A stretch of DNA of 64,000 nt. Source: Ophiostoma sp. CBS 140.51. Taxonomy: Eukaryota; Ascomycota; Sordariomycetes; Ophiostomatales; Ophiostomataceae. Below the pieces are notes generated by a model. It was not told the DNA's origin, ran no database searches, and worked only from the letters and a program-made list of their open reading frames with translations. The DNA is taken from assembly GCA_029298735.1 (NCBI GenBank), contig JANSLP010000033.1, forward strand, positions 1 to 64,000. Direction: 5' to 3'. Below are positions 32,602-42,865 of the stretch, piece after piece. The translations under genes were made by a program, and so were the position numbers. Every line of letters starts with the position of its first letter. The first letter of the stretch is position 1.

Positions 32602-34265
32602 TTTGAATGTGGAGGAGGTTGTTGTGAAGGCAAAAGTTGGAAACGACGAAACGAATGAGTCAAACGAATGTTGATGTCTAACGAGTGACAAAACGAATGC
32701 GGTGAGATGAAGGTGAAGATGAAGAAAAAATACGAAAAGGAAAAGAAGAAAACTAGAAAACCAAGAAAGGGGATGAGATGATATAAAAAGTAAACTGCTC
32801 TCGACGTGAGAAAAGTGCAAGTCCCAAAAGTCCCGAGTCATCAAACTGCCAAAACAAGGCCCAACACAACCCCAAGGCCCTGTCCCAGAACAGCAACCCC
32901 CCTGGCGATGAATGGCCTGCTAGCTCTTATGGATGCCTGTGAGTGGCCAGTCCTCCAGGCACCTCGTATTTTTGTCTCCCTTTTTTACTTTATTTGCTCC
33001 CTTTTTCTCCCCTGGAAGTTGCCACTGTTTTAGTTTGCTGGGGCCGTGGGACGCAAAGACGGGTTCCTGCTCGGCCAAGCCCCCTTGCCAAGACCTTGAT
33101 TTTAGGCTTGGGTCCTGCAAGTTCAAGCTTAAATTTGTTAAAAATAACAGGGAAGCAGGGAAGACCAGGGGAGACTACTGGAAGAAACCGAGAAATGGAA
33201 ACACGAAAAAACCACCACCTCCCGGAAACAGAATGCACGGCGAGATGGGCCGAATAAAAGCGAGGCCTCCCCAGACAAAACTATGGACATCGCTGTGGAC
33301 ACTTGTGGTGGAGAGTGTAATTCTCCAGGGTGATCTGAAAGTCTGGAAGCCCCGGGACTGGCAGGAGATGCTACTGGACTTTGGCACGATTCGATGAGAT
33401 GGAGACAGATTCGAGATTACTATTCTTGTCTGACCAGTGGTCAGACCAAGCAGATGGAGATCTGAATTTACGAGACGAAGTCAACGTGACAAGACGGTCC
33501 GGATTTACGAGATGCAAACAAGCTTCCGTCTAGTTGCTTGGAAGAAGAAATAGAAGGAGAACGGAGACGGAAAGGAAAGGAAAGGAATGCATTACACGCC
33601 ACAGCCGGAGTCCCACAGAAGGGTGGCCTGGTGGAAGTTGCTGGCGTTTACTGGCGTTTGTTGGCGTTTGCTGGGTTGGGTATGATCAGGGTGCTGTAGC
33701 CAGTTTTGTCTGGCCAAAGAAGACTTTTGCCTGGTTCGGAAAGAGTTTTTGTATGACGGCAAACCTCGTATTACGGATCATGTTTCGCACAAACTTGCCA
33801 TATCAATGCACCATACGGCGTATGTAAGGGATGTGATAATTGTGATAAATTTAGATTTTCGTTCAAAGGATGGAATGTAGGAAAGCTGAACGAAAGAGTT
33901 GTAAGAGAGGACGTTACAATATTGATAGTGTCGAATTGTGTGATGATGTTTGCTTTTAGTTTTTCGATTTCACATATGATTTTTTAGGTGGAAAAAAAGC
34001 AATGAAAATTCTTGTAAAAAAACAACAAAGTTCCATAAATTCAGAACTTATCAGAAAATCATCGCTCTAAATTAAACTACTATATAAAATTCAAACGAGG
34101 AAACAAAACCATCGCAAAGACGTAAAAATCTCACGACCAATTCCCCTCCTATTAATACAATTCAGTCGCTCTTTCCTCCACCACGCCCTGTCAGCCTTCC
34201 AAATTCGTCCATTCATTACATTAACATTGGCCCCATTTTAGCTCTTTCCGCGTCCTCGTTCAGCT
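32602..34265. other. Intergenic, 1.7 kb
   Basis: It has the promoter of the GPI-protein gene at its left end, a short decamer tandem repeat at 33641-33670 and a strongly AT-rich block at about 33900-34130. No coding signal was recognised. Confidence 0.5.
33641..33670. repeat. Decamer tandem repeat x3
   Basis: Three consecutive near-identical copies of (C/T)TGGCGTTT(A/G), followed by a partial copy, lie in non-coding sequence. Confidence 0.8.
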
Positions 34266-35543
34266 CTACCACCTCTTCCACCTCACAGACTTATTTGCGG
34301 CTAGTTTATCTGCCGTAGCCTTTCCTCCTCCTCGACCACCTCCCCTACCCGCTATAAAATCGGTTGTATTTTTGAGCACACTGGCGGCTGGTGTTGCGTC
34401 CACATCCACAGGGATGTCCAAGGAGACATCTGGCACTGTAACGGCCGCCGGGGTCCGTTCTTTCCCACTGTCCGAGTCCTTTTCACTGCTTTTCTCGGCT
34501 TCTACGGCCACACTGGTGACCGCGTCCTTGTCTTTCGACACGTCCAGGACAGCATTTTCCGTAGCCGTAGCTTTTGTCGTACCGGTCTCATTACTGGTCT
34601 CCTTTTCGCTGATACTGCTAGTTGGTACAGTGGGAGGGACAACCTTGATAGACACGTTGTCTGTGCTCTTGTCATTTGATGTAGTGCTAGTACCATATAG
34701 CGTGTTCTCCTCCATGTTTTTGTCCTTGTCCGGGCTGGGAGTCTTGTCGTTTGGACCGAAAAGATCTTACAAGCTTGAGGGGGCCGTCCGGGGAAGGAGA
34801 AACATTGTTGTCCCCGCCCAAATCTTTTCCCGTGCCGTCTGATTCCGGCGTGTCGTCGTACACACTTGTGTTCAAGATGTCCACCAGAGCAATGTTTTTG
34901 ATGCAGCGGCTGGCGGGAGTGCCTGGTTGTCCATTGCGGTCTCATGATACAGCTCGTCCAGCCAGTTGTCACCAAGTGCGGTAAACCGGGACTCACAAGA
35001 AGGAACTACAGCGTTGTCCTTTGTAGGTGGAGGAAAGGAAAGGAGAGGCTCGTCTTGTGATGGCTGCGTATTGTCCGGTATGGACAAGAAGCTGTTGACC
35101 TGGGCTCCATTCAACGCGTTCGACAGCTTTGCATCCGCCACGGGGTCAAAGCCCTTCTTGATCTTGACGACGGGGACGTCGTCCACGGGTTCTTGCTTGA
35201 TACGAGGTCTCACATGGTACACTCTGGGTACAGGAGCGGCCGCAACCTTGTCCTCAACATCATTATTATCAAGGAGGATGGGCTTGGCTGCGGTGCTTCC
35301 ACTGGCAGTTTTGACATAGTGCACAACTATGTCTGACACCGCGGCATCATCGTCATCGTCGTCGTCGATGATGTACATGATGGCGCACTTCTTGGCTGGC
35401 GCGGGTGCAATCAGCGGCTTCTCATCTTTGACGATGGTACGGCCATCGTCAGACGTAGCTGAGATTGTCTCGTCTGGGTTGACATAGGCAGAAGATTTGG
35501 GAGGCTGCCTTCGTGACGGCGTAGTTAACTGCGAGATGTCCAT
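34266..35543 (-). CDS. Hypothetical nuclear-looking protein, reading frame interrupted
   Basis: Not recognised. From the ATG at 35543 the frame reads MDISQLTTPSRRQPPKS and continues to a stop near 34887 (about 218 codons). Features are an Asp run (IIDDDDDDDAAVSD), a VRPRIKQEPVDD segment that matches a SUMO-site pattern (IKQE), and low complexity. A second open segment in the same frame covers 34715-34266 (MEENTLYGTSTTS ... KSVRWKRW), rich in Ser, Thr and Val, with GRGGGRGGG near the end. Between them, about 34920-34770, a different frame looks coding (SRCIKNIALVDILNTSVYDD, PESDGTGKDLGG). A 150-nt intron (GTGGAC to CCCAG, 34884-34735) would join the outer frames, but its donor is weak. Two compensating frameshifts are the alternative. 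Function unknown; exon boundaries uncertain. Confidence 0.4.
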
Positions 35544-37811
35544 CGCTGTTGCGGTTGTTGGGTTGAAGTTGAGGGTGATCTGATGAAGAGGTTGGGGGGA
35601 CTGGAGAGTCAAAATCAAAGGCCAGAGCGTCAAGGTAGAGTGAGGTCAAAGTTTGAGTGTTGGGCTAGAAAGGAGAGTCACAGAGCGGCACTAGTGAAGC
35701 AAAATTATGAATTTGTTTCTTACAGAGATTTTTGGAGTCGTATTGGCAACGCCGTGATGGCAGAGTGCATATGCATCGTCGTGTCGTGTATGGGTGAGGG
35801 TGTGTGGCTGTCGTTGTTGATGTTGCTGCTGTGAAAGAAATGAGACAAGAGAGGAGAGAGAAGGAGTAAAGGGTCGCTTCCTCTTTTTACGCGACACGTG
35901 ACGAAATAGTTCTGTAACGGAAAGAAGTAAAGGAGAAGTAGGGACGACAACATGGGACGGACAGAACAAGGTTATTTTGGATGTGCTCTCAAACGCCATG
36001 TGCGAAAACACGGGGTCGACAGAAGTAGAAAAGGACCAACGTGGAAGCGGTTGGCGAGAACTTACTAAATCTTTGAATAAAAAAAGCAAGCATCAAGTAC
36101 GGAACCACTGTGAGAAACCTGAAATATTTCAGATCATGCTGAGACCAATTTCTAGGAATAGTAATAAGTATCCTGCTTGTGAACTGGGAGCTTAAGACTT
36201 AAGCCTTGGAGAAACGATGAGCACACGACGTGGCATCTGTAGTCCAATACTACAAATTTCAGGATGACCAGCTTGTAGGATGAGAATAATGATAGCTACA
36301 ACAAATGCAGATTTTTTTTTTAAAAAAAAAGAGACGTTAGCTCAAAGTCGAGAGAGAGGCATATGCAAGTCATACGTGTTAAGTAGGTTATTTTGTGAAA
36401 TGTGCAAGATGTTTATTTGCACAGACGATGCTTTCAAGATTGAATGAAAGCAACTACAGAAGAAGGGACAGTAAAAAACAAATGGAGCATACAGACAATA
36501 AAAACTAAAGAAACCGTGCAAGGTCATTTTAAAGAATAATATTTTCAATCAACCCATGAAGGAGAAAGCAGACGTCCTTCACACACACAAAATGAGACAG
36601 TATCTGGCCTGCAACTTGTGATTTATTTTGGTGTCCTTCCAGGACATCGTCGAGCATCTCTCGAAGAACAGAAAGTCCTACTTACAACAGATTGCTCATT
36701 TTGGGCGTCTCCAAAGTTTCCAACTTCTGCTGTTCGTCTCTCCGTCTTGCAGGATAGCCAAGTATCGCTGAAACGGTCGTTGATTTGTGCCATTGGTTCT
36801 TATCCCACCATCACGGGATGACTCTTCACCAAATCACCAGCGACATCGCTGCGTCTTTTACAACAACAACAAAGAGTTCTTGGTCCGGAACATGTAACAC
36901 ACCTTCCTGGCAGATCTGGCGATTTACTTAAAATTCCATTCGTATTTCTTATTGTCATGGGATTGAACCTTCCCTCACCTTCCCTTCAAACATGGCTCGC
37001 GAACAACTCGCCGCCATAACGACCATCCGCTCTTGTAGCATAACGGCTTCCCCGCCGAAACCGCCTGTGGCTTGCCGAAAACGCCCAACACCTGCCTCTC
37101 GGCAACACACGCTTGTCCATGATGTCTCAGTCGACTCTACAAATAAAATGAACAGCCTCGTCTACATTGAAACGAGAAATTCGGCGATGGAGGCCGACGA
37201 CAACAACATACGACGTGTCGTCCCTCCTTGGCAGATACAGGACAAATTGTGGTCAAAGAGTGCGGTAATATGATGTGCGAGCTCAACGATTGCTCAATTC
37301 GGTTTTGAGTCACGGACATTGTCGAAAGGGCGTAGATGCCAGTTTGACGACCTCAAAGGGGAACAAATTTTGGAGCAAGGTAACCTCACCAGCTCCTTGA
37401 CCGGCAAAATCGGCGGTCGACGGCACCGATGACGCAGTATTCAGCGACTGCGGCGCCGGAATAGCCGGTGGACATGCACCAAAAGTCAGCTGTTGTTGGC
37501 GGGTTTTGGTGGGCTCTAGCGACCGTTAGCGACCGTCTTTAGTGTGGACCACCTGGAAGTCGCACACTTACACTGGGTCTTGGCATTGTCGTCGTCATAG
37601 ACGTATGTTTGCAAAGCTGTCTCCCATCAGGGTAGATATTAGGGTGCGCCTTCCGTTGTTGGACAGAGCTGGTACCTTCCGTTAACGGTGGACAATGGGC
37701 AGACATAAATATACGTCACCTCCGTGACTCTCCCCTCTTTTCTTTAATTGATTTTGTAGCTTGCAAACCATAACCTCAGCATCACCGACACTCCCTCCTT
37801 ACGCACCCATC
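35544..37811. other. Intergenic, 2.3 kb, with the enolase promoter at the right
   Basis: Short open frames (for example 36992-37273) have no recognisable domains. A homopolymer T/A junction occurs near 36309-36330. A TATA-like CATAAATATA sits at 37704-37713, about 100 bases before the enolase start. Confidence 0.5.
37704..37713 (+). promoter_or_regulatory. TATA-like element of the enolase-paralogue gene
   Basis: CATAAATATA lies about 100 bases upstream of the ATG at 37812. Initiation would be near 37735-37745, within the CT-rich CTCTTTTCTTTAA segment. Confidence 0.5.
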
Positions 37812-39185
37812 ATGACCACCATCAAGAAGATCACGGCGCAGCAGCGGCTCGACTCGCGCGGCAACCCGACTGTGCAGGTGCAGGTCGAGACCAAGGACGG
37901 TTTCTTCCGAGCACTTGTCCCTTCAGGAGCCTCGACTGGTGCCCACGAAGCCGTTGAGCTCCGCGACGGCAAGGCCAAGGATGCTGCTACCAAGGGCATC
38001 GACACCAAGGCCTACTTTGGAAAGGGTGTCATGACGGCCGTCGGCAACGTCAATGAGATATTGGGCCCGGCTTTGGTGAAAAGTGGCCTCGATGTCACTA
38101 CACAGCTCAAGGACATTGACAAGGCCATGATTGATCTCGACGGTACGCCCAACAAGGCCCGTCTGGGCGCCAATGCTATTCTCGGCGTGAGCATGGCTTG
38201 TGCCCGCGCTGGTGCGGCTGCCCGTGGTGTTCCCCTGTACGAGTATTTGAGAAGAGAGTGTGGCACCGAGAGCGACCCCTACGTCTTGCCCGTGCCCTTC
38301 TTCAATGTCCTCAACGGCGGCGTCCATGCCGGCAACACCCTGGCTTTCCAGGAATTTATGCTGGCGCCAACGGGCGTTTCGTCCTTTGAAGAAGCCATCC
38401 AGATCGGCTCCGAGGCGTACCACTCGCTCAAGAACGTCATTGCCAAGAAGCACGGCATGCCCGCCACCAGCATTGGCGACGAGGGCGGCTTTGCACCACC
38501 GCTGACGCGGCCCGAAGAAGCCTTTGATTTGTTGACCGAAGCCGTCAAGGAGATTGGTGGCAGCGACCGCGTCCAGTTTGGTCTGGACCCGGCGTCGACC
38601 GAGTTCTTTGATGCCGAGAAGCGGGAGTACGACTTGGGCTTCAAGGACAAGCAGCCCAGCAAGCTCAGCCCTGACGGCCTGGCCCAGCTGTACCACCACC
38701 TGGCCAAGAACTACCCCTTGGCTTTGCTGGAAGATCCGTTTGCTGAGGACGACTGGGCCAGCTGGACGGCCTTTACCGAGTCCTGCAGGAATATCCCGCT
38801 CGAGATTGTCGGCGACGACCTGTTGGTGACCAATGTCGAGCGTGTCCGCGAGGCCGTCTCCAAAAAGGCCTGTAATTCCATGCTCCTCAAGATCAACCAA
38901 ATTGGCTCTGTGACGGAAGCCATTGCGGCGGCTCAATTGGCCTTTTCCAACGGCTGGGCCGTGTTTGCGTCGCACCGCTCGGGCGAGACCACGGACGACT
39001 TCTTGTCAGATCTGACTGTCGCTCTCAACACGGGCCACTTGAAGGCTGGCGCCCCTGCTCGTGGTGAGCGCGTCGCCAAGTACAACCGGCTGCTGGATAT
39101 TGAGGCCGAGCTCAAGGCAAAAGGACAGAGAGTTGTGTATGCTGGCGCCAACTTTGGTAGAAGAGGCAAGGCCGCCAATGAGTAG
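37812..39185 (+). CDS. Enolase, probably a divergent paralogue
   Basis: 2-phosphoglycerate hydratase of glycolysis by family. Single exon, 457 residues from the ATG at 37812; an in-frame ATG at 37761 would add 17 residues and lies near the predicted transcription start. All recognised elements are present: LDSRGNPTVQV, the substrate loop PSGASTGAHEAVELRDG, LGANAILGVSMA, the catalytic Glu in SIGDEGGFAPP, metal ligands in FGLDPAS, LLEDPFAEDDW and VGDDLLVTN, the catalytic Lys in LLKINQIGSVTEA, SHRSGET, and KAGAPARGERVAKYNRLL. It is longer than the usual fungal enolase of about 438 residues, carries substitutions such as FASHRSGETTDDF and LKAGAPARGER, and has no introns. I infer a second, specialised enolase and not the main glycolytic copy, but catalysis looks possible. 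Confidence 0.9.
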   Translation: MTTIKKITAQQRLDSRGNPTVQVQVETKDGFFRALVPSGASTGAHEAVELRDGKAKDAATKGIDTKAYFGKGVMTAVGNVNEILGPALVKSGLDVTTQLKDIDKAMIDLDGTPNKARLGANAILGVSMACARAGAAARGVPLYEYLRRECGTESDPYVLPVPFFNVLNGGVHAGNTLAFQEFMLAPTGVSSFEEAIQIGSEAYHSLKNVIAKKHGMPATSIGDEGGFAPPLTRPEEAFDLLTEAVKEIGGSDRVQFGLDPASTEFFDAEKREYDLGFKDKQPSKLSPDGLAQLYHHLAKNYPLALLEDPFAEDDWASWTAFTESCRNIPLEIVGDDLLVTNVERVREAVSKKACNSMLLKINQIGSVTEAIAAAQLAFSNGWAVFASHRSGETTDDFLSDLTVALNTGHLKAGAPARGERVAKYNRLLDIEAELKAKGQRVVYAGANFGRRGKAANE

Positions 39186-41087
39186 GACAGTGGAAGAGAG
39201 AGAGGCAAAGCAGTGTGTTTAGTCGGTTTGTTGTAGTTGTAAGGATCGACTTACACGATTAGGCTGGAGGCGAGCTGTGGAGCATTGGCATCGTAGCTAA
39301 ATCATGGACACATATTGTTTATTCGTTTCTTCTTGCATCCATATCTTTAATAAAAGGTTTTTCTTTTAACTCTGAATGAAGCCAATTAGATGGCCGTACT
39401 TTGTACGTGACCAAAAACGTGACTGCCCTCAATTCTGCATCGTCGACCATGCGCACAGAAACATGGACATACAGGCACAGACACAGCTCTCCTTTCTCAT
39501 CTTATTGCTGTGCTGTTTCTTTTTCTAGGCGACCGGACAAGTCATAAATGCTACGTTTCGCGAGGAGAGATGAGGACGCGTTTGGTGTTTGGAAAGCATG
39601 TACCATGTGACTGTTCTTGTTTGTTGTGTCGTGTGTGTGTTTGCACGACAGATATGGCTGAACTGTATGGCTGTTTGCCTGGATCATCATGTTCTCTTCT
39701 TCTTTCGTTCCTGACAGTGCCCCAAAGTCAGAAACAGTTGTACAAGTTGAACTTCAAAGTGCACTACGTGGTACATAACTGAAGAGTACAATGACTGAAG
39801 AAGGTTTGAATCATAATTTCCAAGAAACGATTTCTGTTACTATGGGCATCATTGAATGGTTCATCGTATGTTTGCTTCTTATCCTCCTTTCAACGATGTC
39901 CAATACCATACGGCGGAAGGACCATGCGGGTGTCCGTCTTTCCGGTAGGACAATATGCCGGGAAGGAACAGGAGCGAATCATCGCACCTGTCCAACCTTC
40001 ATTTCCTGGTCGTCGAAGTCTGCCTCCGTCTATTCGTTTCATATCGTCGGTTTCCAAGGCTGCTCGAGCGGACAGCGTGATCAGCTGGATCAGGTACAGG
40101 TCACTGGAGCCATGCTGTCCTCTTTTGCCGATCGAAACGTCGTGCCGTGGCATGCGTACGTGTTTGGTAACGGTTACCTGGTAACAGTCTACGAGGAAAC
40201 GAGGAGTTACTACACACAAAAAAAGGGATCACACGTGTGCCTCTCGTCCTATCCAGTACCTCACGGGTGCGAGTCGCCTCGCCAAACCTTTCCACGATAT
40301 TCTTTACGTGCGTGGCCTTGTTTTCCCAAGTAAGAAAGAGAAGAAGCTTGCGTGGCGTTGGACAGTCAGGCAGACGGAATGGTGGACAGACGGAAGCATA
40401 CCACGAGGTTAAAATGAAAGGAGTTGTTGTGAGAGTCGACGACAGGCACAAATGCGACGACGACGAGACGAGGCCGGTACACAGGTGACTGCACAACTCG
40501 GTGGAAAGGCTTCATCGACACTTACTGCGGCCAACCTTTAACTTTGTTCTCTCTCACGATAATGGCATTCTCTCTCCTACTTGTTGCGTCAACATGGCAA
40601 CATCGGCGACTACGTCTGTTTTGATCACGAAATAGGCACGGTGGTTAAACGGTGGCACACCTGAAGCATCGAAGGAGTCCCATTGGGCCTCGACTGACGA
40701 TCTTTGTGATTCTTGCACGTGGACATGGCTGTGGATGTGAAACGAGTGCGTGCGTGTTGAATGTAATCTCAAAAAGGGGCAGTCAAACAAAGCGATGGCA
40801 TCCAAAGTGCAAGTAGGAGAACAAGGGCAGTACGAAGGGATCGCGATGACCACGATTACCACAATGGTGCCATGGCCTCGGAGGCGATGTTCGTGACCAG
40901 ACGTAGGACACACTGGCATAGAAAAGTATAAAAGGAGGTTCTCTGTCCCGCCGATGGACTGCATTTCCTGTTTCTTTATGCTCTCTTTGAATATTGTTCT
41001 TCTTCTCAATCAAAACCCAACACCTTACTCAACAAGTCCACAACACGTAAAACCAACAAATTTAAAACAAGGCCAACAACAGTCAAC
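39186..41087. other. Intergenic, 1.9 kb
   Basis: The longest open frame (39791-40333) has no domain, an odd composition and no orthologue that I recognise. No repeats or transposon ends are seen. The promoter of the RNase T1-like gene is at the right end. Confidence 0.5.
40927..40934 (+). promoter_or_regulatory. TATA box of the RNase T1-like gene
   Basis: TATAAAAG is a strong match, about 160 bases before the start codon. The leader after it is rich in A and C, as in well-expressed fungal genes. Confidence 0.7.
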
Positions 41088-41715
41088 ATGGCAGAGCACA
41101 CCATCTGTAAGTCCTCTCCCACCGCCTTCCTTCTCATTATCACATACTAACAATGCAGACTACTCTCCCTCCTTCTCCGAGGCCACCCACAAGGCCACCT
41201 TCACCCGTGACCAGATCAACGCCACCATCGGACAGGCTCTCCTGCTGCTCAAGGAGGGCAAGCAGATTGGCGAGTCCAAGTTCCCCCACGCCTACAAGAC
41301 CTATCCGCTGCCGGCCTCGGCGGGCAAGCACGCCCAGCCGCCCATCTTTGAGTTCCCCATCCTGCTGGACGGCAGCCTCTACAAGGGCCATCACAGTCCC
41401 GGCCCGGACCGTGTAGTGTTTGGTTCGGTCGCGACCGACTACGCCTCGGCCGACTACGTGGGCATTGCCGGCGTGGGTCCCGATGGTGCTGGCGCCACAG
41501 CTCCCTCGACGCCCGGCGGCACGGGCAGCGGCTCGTACACGCCGCACATTTTCCGGGACACGTCGGTGAACCGAGGCAGCGGTGATGGCAGCGGCCACAG
41601 CCATACCGGCCACCACCACGACCACGAGGGAAAGACGGCGACGCCGCCTCTGACGCCGCCCGATGAGCGGGAGCTGATCTCGGCAGAGGATGTCACGATT
41701 CACTTTTCGGATTAG
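41088..41715 (+). CDS. RNase T1/N1-like protein without signal peptide
   Basis: Two exons, 41088-41106 and 41159-41715, with a 52-nt intron (GTAAGT donor, ACTAACA branch site, GCAG acceptor), give 191 residues. Residues 20-94 follow the guanyl-specific ribonuclease T1/N1 pattern: an N-terminal helix (TRDQINATIGQALLLLKEG), then KFPHAYKTY, IFEFPIL, GSLYKGHHSPGPDRVVF. By alignment His50, Glu71 and Arg91 match T1 His40, Glu58 and Arg77. Tyr38 is replaced by Phe48, and no His is found where T1 has His92. There is no cysteine and no signal peptide (MAEHTIYYSPSFSE), unlike secreted T1. The C-terminal 80 residues are Gly/Ser/Pro-rich with a histidine cluster (GHSHTGHHHDHEG). It is probably intracellular, perhaps with weak or no nuclease activity. 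Confidence 0.85.
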
Positions 41716-42750
41716 GAGATGGTGGATGATAGAACTACGATGATCGTGCAAGAGACTGACTGCACTGACTTTGGTACGGTTCCCGGTGAATCGACCATGA
41801 TAGACCTCCAAGAAGAGGAATCAAAATAAAAAAACAAAACCATGGCTGTCCAAGAAAACAGATAGATGGCCAACTCTAGAAAGAACAAAAATAAAAATGG
41901 GTGATCACCAACAAACGAGAGAGTGCTTTGTGATTGTATTTGCTTTCTTCTGCTGGCATGTCCTAAATAGAGTAGAGTCAGTTGTGCAGTAAAGGTATCC
42001 GCAGTCGCAATGCGCATGTTCCGCACATATATTTCGTGCAATTATATGCAATCATATGCAATCTTAAAAAGAGTCCACTGCCGATAATGGCGCACATGGC
42101 TGGCCCGGATTTCGCGGGGTCTTGGGAGTAAGCCTAAATTTGAAGTGGTAGTTCAAGGAGTAAAGTTGACCCTATAGTTAACACATGTGTGTACGAGTAC
42201 GGTGTGATGAGAAATAAACGGCTCCTTATATTTGAGAAAATCAAGGAGAAAAGTATCGAGGAGAAGGGTATCTATACTGGTCATTCCGTTCCGTTCCGTG
42301 ATTCTAAAGAACAAGCAAGCACCCCACAAGACATGTTCTGAACAGCTAAGACTAGACAAGACACTGTTGACCGGATCCGAGTTCCGTTATTCCAACGGCC
42401 GAAAGTATATAGAATATTGTCAAAACCCACTGAGGCCATCCACGGGTTGTCGTGGCATTTAGTTGCGTGCTCGTTTCGCGATGCTGGCCGGATATAGACA
42501 ATGGTCCGTGTTTCTCTACTTGTACTTCGTAGTCGTTGAAAGTGGATTCCATGCCAACGTCCGTTTCCAAATGCAACTGCAACCGATATCACACCCGCCC
42601 GCGTCTATTCGCAGTTGTTGCCTCGTTTAGACGTCAAGCAACTGTCTCACCGGTTGTATTGTGCTGGGGGACCGCTTGGGCATTTTGGGCCGCCCGGATA
42701 TGTTATGAATACCGGGCTCACATTCGGTGGTATGTTCGTTGGCCATACCA

Positions 42751-42865
42751 ATGTCGGTGTTGATGACGATGTTGGTGCCGGTATCAGTGTCGATGTTGAC
42801 GTCCCTGTTGCTGTCGGTGTCAACATTGGGGTCGATGTTGATGTCGATGCCGGTGTCAATGCACT
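42751..42865. repeat. Imperfect hexamer repeat (GTYGATG family)
   Basis: About 115 bases are dominated by GTTGATGTCGATG, GTCGATGTTGACG and GTCGGTGTC words, a degenerate hexanucleotide array. It keeps low-complexity frames open on both strands, which explains the 100-145-codon open frames there. Confidence 0.75.

Noticed and set aside
36992..37273. 93-codon plus-strand frame upstream of the enolase
   Set aside because: No recognisable motif or homologue; composition is like the surrounding spacer.
37923..38975. 350-codon minus-strand frame over the enolase gene
   Set aside because: Antisense shadow of a clearly coding enolase.
39791..40333. 180-codon plus-strand frame between enolase and the RNase T1-like gene
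   Set aside because: No domain, poor codon choice compared with the neighbouring genes and no plausible promoter; not reported as a gene.
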